Source: Bacillota bacterium (lineage in GTDB: Bacteria > Bacillota > Limnochordia > DTU087). Taken from it: a stretch of 41,250 nucleotides of DNA. The DNA is taken from assembly GCA_012798695.1 (NCBI GenBank), contig JAAZMR010000043.1, positions 1 to 41,250 on the forward strand, written 5' to 3'. Shown here one piece after another: positions 1 through 8,810 of this stretch (position 1 is its first letter; each line of letters starts with the position of its first letter). The notes below the pieces were generated by a model. It ran no database searches. It was given only the letters and a program-made list of their open reading frames with translations, and was not told where the DNA came from. The position numbers and the translations under genes were made by a program.

Positions 1-2
1 CC

Positions 3-284
3 AATGAATTATCCGGCGGTCAAAAACAGCGAGTCGCTATCGCAAGGGCTATAGTCAAGGAGCCGAAGCTGATTCTTGCCGATGAGCCCACCGCTAACCT
101 AGATTCCAAGACTAGCGAAGAAGTTCTGGAAGTGATGGTGAGAATGAATCAGGAGCTGGGGACTACATTCATTTTCTCTACCCATGATCCCAAGGTGATG
201 GATTATGCTCGGCGACTACTTGAGATAAGAGATGGCCTTATTTCTCAAGACCAAAGGAGGGAGAAAGCCAATGTTTCTCACTAA
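3..284 (+). CDS. ABC transporter ATP-binding protein, C-terminal part (LolD/MacB-like)
   Basis: This is the 3' end of an ATPase gene that begins before the window. The visible 93 codons contain the ABC signature LSGGQKQR, the Walker B/D-loop stretch LILADEPTANLDS and the switch histidine in STHD, so it is a complete second half of an ABC nucleotide-binding domain. The signature and the ADEPTANLD wording are typical of the LolD/MacB/FtsE group, which work with FtsX-type permeases. The next gene, an FtsX-type permease, starts inside its last codons (14 bp overlap), so the two should be translationally coupled. It presumably powers the two permeases that follow. Its N-terminus and Walker A are outside the window. 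Confidence 0.9.
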   Translation, partial: NELSGGQKQRVAIARAIVKEPKLILADEPTANLDSKTSEEVLEVMVRMNQELGTTFIFSTHDPKVMDYARRLLEIRDGLISQDQRREKANVSH

Positions 285-1509
285 GCTCGCCTTAAGAAAC
301 CTTGCACGGCACCGAAACCGCACCTTGATTACCAGTATGATCATCGCGATAGCAATCTTCGCTTACATCTTGATGGACTCTTTGATCGGCGGTATGACTG
401 ATATGTCCTATGCCACCTTGATTGATTATGAGGTTGGCCACTTACAGGTGGCAAATAGTCAATACTGGGAGGAACAAGAGAAGCTTCCACTTAGAGACCT
501 ACTTCCCATGAAAACAGTTGATCAATTGGCTTTGGCAAATCCCATTGGCTACCAAGGGGGTTCTCCGGAGTTAGAGTTTGTTGCTCGGCTGAACAATGGG
601 GTTAACGAACTCCCCGTGATAGGCAAGGGGATTGTCCCTAGTGACTTTGGCAAGGTCATTTCCTTTGATGGGCGTTTTGTCGAAGGTGAGATGTTCGCTT
701 TGGGTGAACACCGGGCTGTTATGGGCAAAAGGCTAGCTGATCTCCTCGAACTGGAAACAGGTGATTATATCACCCTTCTAGTCAAGGACAAGAATGAGAC
801 CTTCAATACCATCGAGGCAGATATAGCAGGTCTTGTACACACAATCAATCCTAATGTCAACAATAACATAGTTTACCTCCCCCTTGATCTAGCTCAGCGA
901 GCCTTGGATGTAGAGGATGAGATAAGCCGGATAATCATTAGGCTAGAGGATAAAGACCTGGCCGGTAGGATTCATCCAGAGCTCGAACGTGGTCTAAAGG
1001 AGCTTGATGGTAGCATGAGCGTTTATCCATGGTATGAGTTGGAGGCCGTATCGGTGGCCGATGCCAAGAACGCTGGCATTAGGCTCATGCTAGCTATCAT
1101 TTTACTCATCGCGGCTATCGCCATCATTAATAATGTGATTCTAGCGGCACTAGAGCGGATGCAGGAGATCGGCATGATGAAGGCTATGGGTTTGGAGATG
1201 AAAGAGCTTATCTATGTATTCGTGATTGAATCCACTGGTATAGGGATCCTCGGTGGAACCTTGGGTATGCTCCTTGGTGCTATCGGTGTTGGGCTGCTCG
1301 CCAATATCGGTGTGGATTTTGCCTCGATGATGGACATCGATATGGCCAATTGGGGTATACCTGTCTTGGGTAGAATCTATGGCAGCTGGAACTTTGGCAC
1401 TTTCGTTCAAGGCTTCCTGTTTGCCACTATTGTTTCATTATTGGCTAGCATATGGCCGGCTTTGTGGGCGGCTAGAAAAGATCCTATTGAGGCTCTCAAT
1501 CACTTTTAG
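271..1509 (+). CDS. FtsX/LolC-family ABC transporter permease
   Basis: This 412-residue membrane protein begins MFLTKLALRNLARHRNRTLI, the usual start of MacB/LolC/E permeases. One N-terminal membrane helix (about residues 18-38) is followed by a long extracytoplasmic domain and three C-terminal helices carrying the FtsX-like permease domain (about 280-410, with EIGMMKAMGLE). I chose the ATG at 271 because AAAGGAGG lies 10 bases upstream; an in-frame ATG at 232 has no good ribosome site and adds a tail unlike the family. It overlaps the ATPase by 14 bp. It probably forms a heterodimer with the next permease. The substrate cannot be read from the sequence; mechanotransmission or lipoprotein release is known for this fold. 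Confidence 0.9.
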   Translation: MFLTKLALRNLARHRNRTLITSMIIAIAIFAYILMDSLIGGMTDMSYATLIDYEVGHLQVANSQYWEEQEKLPLRDLLPMKTVDQLALANPIGYQGGSPELEFVARLNNGVNELPVIGKGIVPSDFGKVISFDGRFVEGEMFALGEHRAVMGKRLADLLELETGDYITLLVKDKNETFNTIEADIAGLVHTINPNVNNNIVYLPLDLAQRALDVEDEISRIIIRLEDKDLAGRIHPELERGLKELDGSMSVYPWYELEAVSVADAKNAGIRLMLAIILLIAAIAIINNVILAALERMQEIGMMKAMGLEMKELIYVFVIESTGIGILGGTLGMLLGAIGVGLLANIGVDFASMMDIDMANWGIPVLGRIYGSWNFGTFVQGFLFATIVSLLASIWPALWAARKDPIEALNHF

Positions 1510-1520
1510 GGGGGTAAAGC

Positions 1521-2756
1521 ATGATTCTCGTGAAAATGGCTTTCCGGAATCTATCTAGGCACAGGTTACGTACCTTTGTGTCCATATTGGCGATTGCGTT
1601 TTCTGTTTTGATCGTAGTCTTCGCCAGGGGTTATATGACAGGCATGGCCGATGCAGTCGTCACTGATCACATTTACTATGACTCAGGACATATCAAGATA
1701 GCCCATCAAGAGTATCTTGCCCAAAAGCGTCTCCTACCCCTAAACTATCCGATAGATAACCTCACAGATACCATAGCGGCTCTGCAAACAGTAGAGAATG
1801 TCGACCTGGTTGTCCCCAGGCTTAGATTTGGAGCTATAGTAAGCACCGGTGAGGAGCTGGTTACAATGAATGGTTGGGGGGTTGATCCGACCAAAGAAAT
1901 AGCTTTCACCGATATCGCTGATTACTTGGTGGAAGGGAGAATGGCAGTGCCCGGCAAATTGGAGATTGTGATGGGCACAAAGCTCCTTGAAGAGATAGAC
2001 CGCCAAGTCGGGGATAAAGTGACTGTTGCATTTAATACTGCCTTTAACTCCCTAAGTGGAGCCACTTTCACCATCGTCGGCAGGATACAAAGTGGAATGA
2101 AATTACTGGATGAGTATGTCTTCTTCTTGCCGCTAGATGAAGCCCAGCGCCTTCTGTATATGGATGATCAGGCAACAGAGTTGCTGGTTGTCACACCTGA
2201 TCTTAGATTTGTTGATACCACCTTACCTAAGCTAAGAGATTTGCTGGCCAGCTGGAGTGGAGAGTATGTGGCTTTAGGCTACAGAGAGACCAGTGACCTG
2301 ATCCCCCTTATGGATCTGACAAAGCTGATCTATAACCAAATATACATTTTCCTCGTGCTTCTAGCCTGTGTAGTAGTGGTGAATACCATGATCATGATCG
2401 TCAAGGAACGAACAAGAGAGATTGGCATGATGGCTGCACTAGGGTTAGAAGGTAAGGATATCATGGGACTTTTCTTAGTAGAAGGTGGCATCATGGGTAT
2501 AACCGGTAGCCTCATCGGGGCGTCATCGGGATTCTTCTTAACAAAGCATTTTGCTAAGGTGGGCATCGATTTTACGTCGGCTTTGTCGGGGATGAGCCAG
2601 GATATTGTCATCAATGCGATTATCCGACCAACAACTTCCCTTGGCAATACCATCTTTGCCTTTATCCTGGGGGTAGTCATTGTCACACTTGCCTGTATGA
2701 TTCCTGCCCGGAAGGCGGCCAAACTAGAACCCACAGAGGCTATGCGGGCGGTATAA
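1521..2756 (+). CDS. FtsX/LolE-family ABC transporter permease
   Basis: A second, diverged FtsX-type permease of 411 residues lies 11 bp after the first and has the same plan: N-terminal helix (about 18-36), large extracytoplasmic domain, then three C-terminal helices with EIGMMAALGLE. The start MILVKMAFRNLSRHRLRTF matches the family, and GGGG lies just upstream. Two non-identical permeases with one ATPase is the LolCDE arrangement; MacB-type exporters instead use one fused protein. This supports a heterodimeric transporter. The substrate is unknown, and the downstream LolA-like gene makes lipoprotein or outer-membrane traffic the best guess. Confidence 0.9.
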   Translation: MILVKMAFRNLSRHRLRTFVSILAIAFSVLIVVFARGYMTGMADAVVTDHIYYDSGHIKIAHQEYLAQKRLLPLNYPIDNLTDTIAALQTVENVDLVVPRLRFGAIVSTGEELVTMNGWGVDPTKEIAFTDIADYLVEGRMAVPGKLEIVMGTKLLEEIDRQVGDKVTVAFNTAFNSLSGATFTIVGRIQSGMKLLDEYVFFLPLDEAQRLLYMDDQATELLVVTPDLRFVDTTLPKLRDLLASWSGEYVALGYRETSDLIPLMDLTKLIYNQIYIFLVLLACVVVVNTMIMIVKERTREIGMMAALGLEGKDIMGLFLVEGGIMGITGSLIGASSGFFLTKHFAKVGIDFTSALSGMSQDIVINAIIRPTTSLGNTIFAFILGVVIVTLACMIPARKAAKLEPTEAMRAV

Positions 2757-2775
2757 AGGAAAGGGGTTAGATACA

Positions 2776-3519
2776 GTGATAAGGCTATATAAGATTCTTT
2801 CATGTCTCATACTCATCTCACTTATGGTCTCGCCAATGGCAAGTGCCATGACGGCGGAGGAGATTATCCAGAAAAGGGATAGCAATGAATACGTGAAAAC
2901 AGCGATAGCCGAGTCAAAGATGGTGATTGTAAGTGGCAATCGAGAGATGATTAAGACCATGATCACGTACGTTGAAGATGATCATGCCCTAACCCTCTTT
3001 ACTAATCCCCGGGATCGGGGGACTAAGTTCCTGAAAAGAGGGGATGACCTTTGGATGTTTTTCCCCGATGCCGAGGATCTAATCAAGATATCTGGTCACA
3101 TGCTTAGTCAGGGCATGATGGGCAGTGACTTTTCCTATCAGGATATGATGGAATCCGACCAACTCACGGATCTATATGCTTTTGAGTTCTTGGGTGAAGA
3201 AGAGCTAGATGGCCGGCCTTGCTACGTCTTAGAGGGTGTCGCAGTAGAAGGCAAGCAGGTTTCTTACTATAGGCGCAAATCCTGGGTGGATAAGGAGCGG
3301 TTTGTTGGGCTTAAGGAAGAACTATATGCTCGGAGTGGTCGCCTCCTCAAGGTAATGAATACCAAGAAAGTAGAGCTGCTGGAGGAGAGATGGTACCCGG
3401 TAGAAGCAGTGATGGAGGATAAGTTGCGCAAGAATACAAGAACCGAGTTTTGCGTTGAAGCAATTGAGTTTAATCCTGAGATTCCTGCTGCAACATTCAC
3501 CCTAGAAAACCTACGTTAA
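2776..3519 (+). CDS. Outer-membrane lipoprotein-sorting-like protein (TP_0789/LolA-like fold)
   Basis: A secreted protein of 247 residues with a GTG start, preceded by AAAGGAAAGGGG. A signal peptide ends near residue 24 (PMASA|MT) with no lipobox cysteine, so it should be free in the periplasm. The rest (ALTLFTNPRDRGTKFLKRGD, then DLWMFFPDAEDLIKISGHML, GSDFSYQDMM, and a late YYRRKSWVDKERF) matches the outer-membrane lipoprotein-sorting family typified by treponemal TP_0789, which shares the LolA/LolB half-barrel fold. Such proteins are commonly encoded with FtsX-type ABC transporters. Here it sits 19 bp after the second permease and 12 bp before a beta-barrel gene, so it may carry a lipidic cargo between them. 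The family assignment is firm; the function is inferred. Confidence 0.85.
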   Translation: MIRLYKILSCLILISLMVSPMASAMTAEEIIQKRDSNEYVKTAIAESKMVIVSGNREMIKTMITYVEDDHALTLFTNPRDRGTKFLKRGDDLWMFFPDAEDLIKISGHMLSQGMMGSDFSYQDMMESDQLTDLYAFEFLGEEELDGRPCYVLEGVAVEGKQVSYYRRKSWVDKERFVGLKEELYARSGRLLKVMNTKKVELLEERWYPVEAVMEDKLRKNTRTEFCVEAIEFNPEIPAATFTLENLR

Positions 3520-3531
3520 GGGGTCATGTAA

Positions 3532-4683
3532 ATGCGGAAACTAGCAGTCATCGCTTTTTTCATATCTGTATTATTCACTTATCCGCAAGGGCTTCTAGCA
3601 ATGGAAGTCGGAGGGCAGGTGGATATCCTATGGTCAGGGGTGTTTCAAGGTGGCGGGCATTTTGACGGTGAGTTGACGGAAAGCCTTGAGCTCGAGCTTT
3701 TTCTGCCACCTTTGGCGAGTAGTGAGGTGCGCTATGGGTTTCTGGTGACAAAGCCATTACAGGGTCTATTGCGCGACAATGAAGCCTCTTACTTTACAAA
3801 GAAGCTTTACATCAAGCATAGGTTTGAGCATTTTCATTTAACCCTAGGGCGGCAGCCCATCTCCTGGTCCTTTGGCTCGCTGCTTAACCCGGTGGATTAC
3901 ACTCTGGGGGCGGTGGCCCTAGATGAGGAAAGCAGCAGCAAATATACTGATGCCTTGGAGATCTATATACCGGTCAATTGGAATTCTGGTGTAGACATGG
4001 TGGTTTCATTTCCCGGAGGGTTTGATCCTGCTTTTAATCAACTAAAGTGGGGAGCTCGGGGTCGGTTCGGGATCAAGGGCTTTGATGTAACCTTCAACTA
4101 TGTACAAGAGCCTTCCAGTACCGGGGCGGGGAGAGGGGATAGTACTGGGACTTTGGGGTTAGCCAGTAGTTTTCCCAGTGTACTCTTTCCCAGGCATAGG
4201 GTTGGGGCCACACTCAAAGGGGATATAGGTGGGTTTGGTGTATACGGCTCCGTAGGCCGCTATTTTGAAGAGGGGATGCAAAGCAGTACTAGTTACCTTG
4301 TAGGAGCAGACTGCAGCTATGATGTTGACTACTTTACGAAGATCACTATGCAAGCAGAGTACTTAGGTCTACAACCAGACAGCCTTGACGCAGACCTTAA
4401 GGCAAGCTTACTGAAGATGAACCCCTCTGATACTCGGCTAGACTTGCTGCTGGGTAGAGTAAGCTATCCTTTGGACGAGTTTGCGTCTATCTCCTTGCTG
4501 GCCGTGGTAAATGCTAATGATGGTAGTTTAGTAGTTGGCCCATCATATCAAGGTGTTTTGCCCTACAACCTTGAGCTTACACTAGGAGGCATCGTTGCCA
4601 TAGGCCGGGAGGATACCCTGTTTGCCCCAGGCGGGCTGATACCACGGGCAGCAGTCTCCTTAGGCCTAAGCTATGCTTTCTAA
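3532..4683 (+). CDS. Predicted outer-membrane beta-barrel protein
   Basis: The 383-residue product has a signal peptide (cleavage near residue 23, GLLA|ME) and then alternating amphipathic strands rich in Gly, Tyr, Phe and Leu with no long hydrophobic helix. It ends in AAVSLGLSYAF, with a C-terminal phenylalanine and alternating hydrophobics, the signal recognised by the BAM machinery in outer-membrane barrels. A segment HFHLTLGRQPISWSFG resembles barrel proteins that bind or form pores for small molecules, but I do not recognise a named family. It closes the ABC/LolA-like operon, 12 bp after the previous gene. Its presence implies a second membrane. It could be a porin or the exit channel of the transporter. 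Confidence 0.75.
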   Translation: MRKLAVIAFFISVLFTYPQGLLAMEVGGQVDILWSGVFQGGGHFDGELTESLELELFLPPLASSEVRYGFLVTKPLQGLLRDNEASYFTKKLYIKHRFEHFHLTLGRQPISWSFGSLLNPVDYTLGAVALDEESSSKYTDALEIYIPVNWNSGVDMVVSFPGGFDPAFNQLKWGARGRFGIKGFDVTFNYVQEPSSTGAGRGDSTGTLGLASSFPSVLFPRHRVGATLKGDIGGFGVYGSVGRYFEEGMQSSTSYLVGADCSYDVDYFTKITMQAEYLGLQPDSLDADLKASLLKMNPSDTRLDLLLGRVSYPLDEFASISLLAVVNANDGSLVVGPSYQGVLPYNLELTLGGIVAIGREDTLFAPGGLIPRAAVSLGLSYAF

Positions 4684-4861
4684 TTGAAGACTGCAAGAAT
4701 CGAGCGTAAGCTAATCCTTTACAACCAGGGCTCGTGATCATCTGACCATAACCAGCAATAGAGAGCAGAACCCTTCCTTGGAAGAGCTGCAGTAGTGCTA
4801 GGTGCCCCCAGCTGTCATTAGTGTTAGGGTTGGATACGGATATCCCTGGAAGTATGTGAAA

Positions 4862-4885
4862 GGGGCTACCCTCTCAGGTAGCCCC
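4862..4885 (-). terminator. Terminator hairpin between convergent operons
   Basis: A perfect 9-bp stem (GGGGCTACC / GGTAGCCCC) with a 6-base loop. Read on the minus strand the stem is followed by TTTCAC, so it most likely ends the sugar-transporter operon. The plus strand has no T-run after it. The rest of the 230-bp gap between 4684 and 4916 shows no gene. Confidence 0.65.
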
Positions 4886-4916
4886 AGTAGCAGCAATTCA
4901 GCATGTTCCATTCTCT

Positions 4917-5897
4917 TTATTTCACATAAAACGCCTCTACATTCTCCTTGGTGACCACGTTAGTTCCAGTATCTACTACCCCCGGTAAGGGGTTGATGCC
5001 CTTGGTTTGCCAGCCTTCAACTGGTTTTACCAGATCATGCCTGACGCTGAACAGCATCAGCATGGACCAATAGCCCATGTTCCAGGTCCCTTGGGCAATG
5101 GAGGCATCGATGATGCCTTCATTGATCAGGTCTAAGGTGCCTTGGTCAGTATCAAAGCTGACGATCCGAACTATACCGGCTTTGCCGGCTTCTCGGACGG
5201 ATGTGGCAGCACCAACTCCACCCAAGGCATCTGTACAGAAGATGCCACTCAAATTCGGATGGGCCTGTAGGAATCCAGCTACTAAGGTGGCTGCTATCGT
5301 TTGGTCATTGTTGTCATTGCCGGTGGCGACCACTTTGACATTAGGGTATTCCCTGGCGAGTGTATCTATGAAGCCAGCTTTTCTCTCTTCGTGGTTGAGC
5401 TGACCAGTTACAGTAGAGATAGCTACTTCGCCTTTGCCTCCAATTAACCCGGCCAGATAGCGGGCAGCCATGGCGCCGGCATTGTAGTTGCCTGTCCCTA
5501 GATAGCAGTAGCGCTTGCTAAGGGGTGAGTCTGCGTCAAAGGTGACAACAGGGATCCCGGCTTCAATGGCCTTATCAATGGGAGCCCTTAGACCATCAGG
5601 GTTGCTGCAGGTCACTGCTATGCCGGCTGGGCTTTTGGCAATCACCTGTTCCAGAACCGTAACTTGTTGATTCACGTCAGCTTGGGGTGCCCCAGTATAG
5701 ATGGCCTTTACCCCCAACAGCTGAGCCGCATCCTCCATCCCGGCAAAGCAGCCTTTCCAATACTCGATGCCGGAGACAAAGGTAACCATGTAGTACTCTT
5801 CTTTTGGCTCACCAACAAATGGCCCACTGGCCAGAGCTAGGGTGGAGAAGGCTAATGCCAATAGTAAAGCTACCACCACAGCCAAGGATCTCTTCAT
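4917..5897 (-). CDS. Sugar ABC transporter substrate-binding protein (RbsB-like, type 1 periplasmic binding fold)
   Basis: The 326-residue protein has a signal peptide (residues 1-24, LALAS|GPF) and a two-lobed periplasmic binding domain of the ribose/galactose class (VTFVSGIEYWKGCFAGMEDA near the start, GIPVVTFDADSP about 110-121, GIFCTDALGGVGAA about 217-230). It delivers a sugar to the permease and ATPase encoded upstream in the same operon. There is no Cys lipobox, unlike the lipid-anchored binding proteins of single-membrane Bacillota, so it is likely a free periplasmic protein. The ligand cannot be read from the sequence; the C-terminal DTGTNVVTKENVEAFY is common in binding proteins for ribose, rhamnose and related sugars. 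Confidence 0.88.
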   Translation of the reverse strand: MKRSLAVVVALLLALAFSTLALASGPFVGEPKEEYYMVTFVSGIEYWKGCFAGMEDAAQLLGVKAIYTGAPQADVNQQVTVLEQVIAKSPAGIAVTCSNPDGLRAPIDKAIEAGIPVVTFDADSPLSKRYCYLGTGNYNAGAMAARYLAGLIGGKGEVAISTVTGQLNHEERKAGFIDTLAREYPNVKVVATGNDNNDQTIAATLVAGFLQAHPNLSGIFCTDALGGVGAATSVREAGKAGIVRIVSFDTDQGTLDLINEGIIDASIAQGTWNMGYWSMLMLFSVRHDLVKPVEGWQTKGINPLPGVVDTGTNVVTKENVEAFYVK

Positions 5898-6027
5898 TGG
5901 GCAATCCTCCTTCTAGGTACTAATCCTCTTATACGGGACTCTAGATAGCCGCTTGATGTTCACCTCCCCCGAAGATCGTGTTGGATGGTTGCTCCATATG
6001 GTGGGTTTATCTATGTCAAGAAACAAG

Positions 6028-7041
6028 CTACTTGGTTATATAGCTAGAGCGATGGGTGAGAAAGTCGAGCAAGACAGCACTAATCAAGATGATGCCAGTA
6101 ATCAGGTCTTGCCAGTAGACCGACACATTGAGAAGGACTAGAGCATTATTTACTAGAGCTAAGAGAACCACACCGAGGACAGAGCCTAGGACTGTTCCCT
6201 CACCACCCCGCAGGCTGGCACCACCGATGACGGAGGCTGCTATAGCCCGCATTTCCGCTGACATGCCGGCATTGGGGGCGGCTACGGTGAATCTAGACAG
6301 AGTGAGTATGCCAGTGATCGATGCTAGTGTGCCCGTTAAGAAAAATACTCCGGTCTTGACTTTGGAGACATCGATTCCAGATAAGGCGGCAGCTTTCTCG
6401 TTGCTTCCCACATAGAAGACATGCCGCATAGCTGCGGAGCGGCGCAGGGCGAAATCCATGATTATTACAATGGCTAGATAAATCAATACCATGACCGGGA
6501 ATCCCAAAATCCTGCCTCCGCCTAAGAACTTGAAGCCTTTAGAAATGCCCGCTAAGGATAGGGGTGAACCCTTAGTCAACACATAGGAGCTCCCCCGGGC
6601 GATACTCATCATCCCCAGGGTGGTGATAAAAGGATTAAGGCCTACATGGCCGATAAAGTAGCCATTGACCAAACCACACAGCATGCCCACGGCCAAAGCT
6701 ATGACGGCTGCCAACCAGATATTGATACCGCTAAGGTATAGGGAGCCGGCGACAACCCCGCTTAGAGCCATGACTGAACCCACGGAGAGGTCAAAACCCC
6801 CCAGGACTAAAGCTACAGTCATGCCTACCGCGATGATACCATCTGCGGCTAGCCCAATAGCCGTAGTAGTTATATTTGCCCTCGTGAGAAAATGAGGGGT
6901 GAGGAGACTAAGAACCAGTGAAAAGCCGATGATGATAATAAACAGTGTGAATTCTCTAAAGCCAAGAGCCTTAGCCAAGAGGCTGCCGGGCTGGCTTTCT
7001 AGCCTTTGTTTCAAAGACTGTCCCCCTGAAGCTAGATTCAT
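6028..7041 (-). CDS. Sugar ABC transporter permease (RbsC-like)
   Basis: This is a 337-residue inner-membrane permease of the CUT2 class with about eight to ten helices. Recognisable landmarks are GMTVALVLGGFDLSVGSVMA near the first third and the cytoplasmic coupling region GGASLRGGEGTVLGSVLGV near the C-terminus, both typical of RbsC. The ATG follows AAAGGGGATG by five bases. It lies 18 bp downstream of the ATPase gene and 130 bp upstream of the binding-protein gene. It should form a homodimeric pore energised by the RbsA-like ATPase. Confidence 0.9.
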   Translation of the reverse strand: MNLASGGQSLKQRLESQPGSLLAKALGFREFTLFIIIIGFSLVLSLLTPHFLTRANITTTAIGLAADGIIAVGMTVALVLGGFDLSVGSVMALSGVVAGSLYLSGINIWLAAVIALAVGMLCGLVNGYFIGHVGLNPFITTLGMMSIARGSSYVLTKGSPLSLAGISKGFKFLGGGRILGFPVMVLIYLAIVIIMDFALRRSAAMRHVFYVGSNEKAAALSGIDVSKVKTGVFFLTGTLASITGILTLSRFTVAAPNAGMSAEMRAIAASVIGGASLRGGEGTVLGSVLGVVLLALVNNALVLLNVSVYWQDLITGIILISAVLLDFLTHRSSYITK

Positions 7042-7059
7042 TTCTACATCCCCTTTCGG

Positions 7060-8565
7060 TCAAGCACTCTTTTCTCTTTGTGTGGCTGCAAGCCGCATGA
7101 TATTATCTTCGGTAATATCACTTCCCATGAGCTCACCGGCTATTGACCCTTCATTCATGACTACCACTCGATCACACATTCCGATAATTTCCGGCAATTC
7201 CGAAGAAATCAGTACGATGCCGACACCTCGATTGGCCAGCTGTCTCATGAGGTAGTGGATCTCTGTTTTAGCTCCAACATCAATCCCGCGAGTGGGTTCG
7301 TCCATGAACAGCACCACGGGATCAATTGCCAGCCATTTAGCGACAATTACTTTTTGTTGGTTTCCCCCACTTAGATTGACGACTCTTTGCAGAAGGCTAG
7401 ATGTCTTGATGCGAAGCGCATTGATAAACTGCCTGGCCAGGTCTTTTTCTTTCTGTCGGTGGATGAGTTTATGCTTGGTAATGCTCTCTAGGGATGTGAC
7501 GGAGATATTTGGCTGGATGGCCATATTGAGAAACAGCCCTTCTTCCTTGCGATCTTCGGTCAGGTAGGCAAGCCTGGCCTCGATAGCATCATGGAAACTC
7601 TGGAAGTGGATTGCCTTTTGGCCCAGATAGATTTGGCCGGTATCGTAAGCGTCGATGCCACATACCGCTCTCGCCACTTCTGAGCGGCCTGCACCGACGA
7701 GACCGGCAAAACCAAGGATCTCTCCTTTCTGGACCGTAAAGGAAATGTCTCGAAAGATATTGCTCCTGGTCAAACCTTCTACTCGCAGGATTTTCTCCTG
7801 GCCCCGGCCCGTCTTTTCGGGATAGAATGTGCTAATACTCCGCCCTACCATGTTGCGGATAACTTCATCTTCATTGGTGTCTTTTGCTTCCAAGGTGGTG
7901 ACATAGCGCCCGTCTCGTAGGACAGTTATGCGGTCACAGATCCGGAAGACCTCCTTGAGCCGGTGGCTTATGTAAAGGATGCTGATACCTCTTTGCTTCA
8001 GATCCCCGACAATCGCAAATAGGTTTTCTGTCTCTAGTTCTGTTAGAGAGGAGGTGGGTTCATCGAGAATCAGAAGTCGGCAATCTAGGGACAGAGCTTT
8101 GATGATCTCTACGACTTGCTGGTTGGCAATACTCAGGTCTTGAACCTTAGCCATTGGATCTAGTTGTGCAGCAAACCTCTCTAGTAGTTTGGCTGTCTCT
8201 AGCCGGGCCTGCCCAAAATCCGCTAGCATCGACAAGTTACGGGGCATACGGCCCAAGAATACGTTCTCGGCTATGGATAGGTGAGGGCAGAGGGCGGTTT
8301 CTTGATGGACAAACCCAATCCCAAGTTCTTGCGCTTCCCGGGGGTTAGAGGGTGTATACTTCTTGCCATCGAAATGCATTTCTCCACCATCAGGCTGATG
8401 TACCCCGGAAACGATGTTTACTAGGGTAGATTTCCCGGCTCCATTTTCGCCCACTAGGGCATGAATTTCACCAGGCATTACTTCTAAGCTAACTTGATCG
8501 AGGGCTCTTACTCCAGGGAATATTTTCGTGATGTCGACCATGGAAAGTAACACTTCTTCAGGCAC
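7060..8565 (-). CDS. Sugar ABC transporter ATP-binding protein (RbsA-like, two ABC domains)
   Basis: The 501-residue ATPase has two ABC domains in tandem. The first has Walker A GENGAGKST and Walker B LLILDEPTSSL; the second has the altered Walker A GLVGAGRSE normal for RbsA/MglA, the signature LSGGNQQK and Walker B VLFMDEPTRGID. I set the start at the GTG at 8565, because GGGAGGT lies six bases upstream and it gives the family length of about 500; an ATG at 8673 would add 36 residues with no family resemblance. It is the first gene of a three-gene sugar importer with the order ATPase, permease, binding protein. No regulator is adjacent. Confidence 0.92.
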   Translation of the reverse strand: MPEEVLLSMVDITKIFPGVRALDQVSLEVMPGEIHALVGENGAGKSTLVNIVSGVHQPDGGEMHFDGKKYTPSNPREAQELGIGFVHQETALCPHLSIAENVFLGRMPRNLSMLADFGQARLETAKLLERFAAQLDPMAKVQDLSIANQQVVEIIKALSLDCRLLILDEPTSSLTELETENLFAIVGDLKQRGISILYISHRLKEVFRICDRITVLRDGRYVTTLEAKDTNEDEVIRNMVGRSISTFYPEKTGRGQEKILRVEGLTRSNIFRDISFTVQKGEILGFAGLVGAGRSEVARAVCGIDAYDTGQIYLGQKAIHFQSFHDAIEARLAYLTEDRKEEGLFLNMAIQPNISVTSLESITKHKLIHRQKEKDLARQFINALRIKTSSLLQRVVNLSGGNQQKVIVAKWLAIDPVVLFMDEPTRGIDVGAKTEIHYLMRQLANRGVGIVLISSELPEIIGMCDRVVVMNEGSIAGELMGSDITEDNIMRLAATQREKSA

Positions 8566-8750
8566 TTTGAAACCTCCCACAAAGATAGATTGCAGACTAT
8601 CCATATAATTCTGCATACTAGAGGAGAAGTCCTGCTGATATGGGAAATTACTGATTATTTGTCTGCCGTTCATGTTCGGGTTTTGACGAGACTAGGAGAG
8701 TATTGGGGGGGACATGCATATCTATAACATTTGTTAAGGCCGTAAAGCAA

Positions 8751-8777
8751 GACGACTCCCTTGCCTAGGGAGTCGTC
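8751..8777 (-). terminator. Terminator hairpin after GH42 gene
   Basis: A perfect 10-bp stem GACGACTCCC / GGGAGTCGTC with a 7-base loop, followed on the minus strand by TTGCTTT. It lies 34 bp past the stop of the GH42-like gene and before the sugar importer, so the importer should have its own promoter between 8566 and 8750. I could not identify a clear one. Confidence 0.7.
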
Positions 8778-8810
8778 TACCTTAGGGCACCAGAGGAAAT
8801 CGCCAAAGAC

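Noticed and set aside
232-270. Earlier ATG start for the first permease
   Set aside because: It lacks a ribosome site and would add 13 residues unlike the family; the ATG at 271 has AAAGGAGG at good spacing.
2330-2803. 157-codon minus-strand frame inside the second permease
   Set aside because: It is antisense to a well-supported membrane protein and has no motif; a coding shadow.
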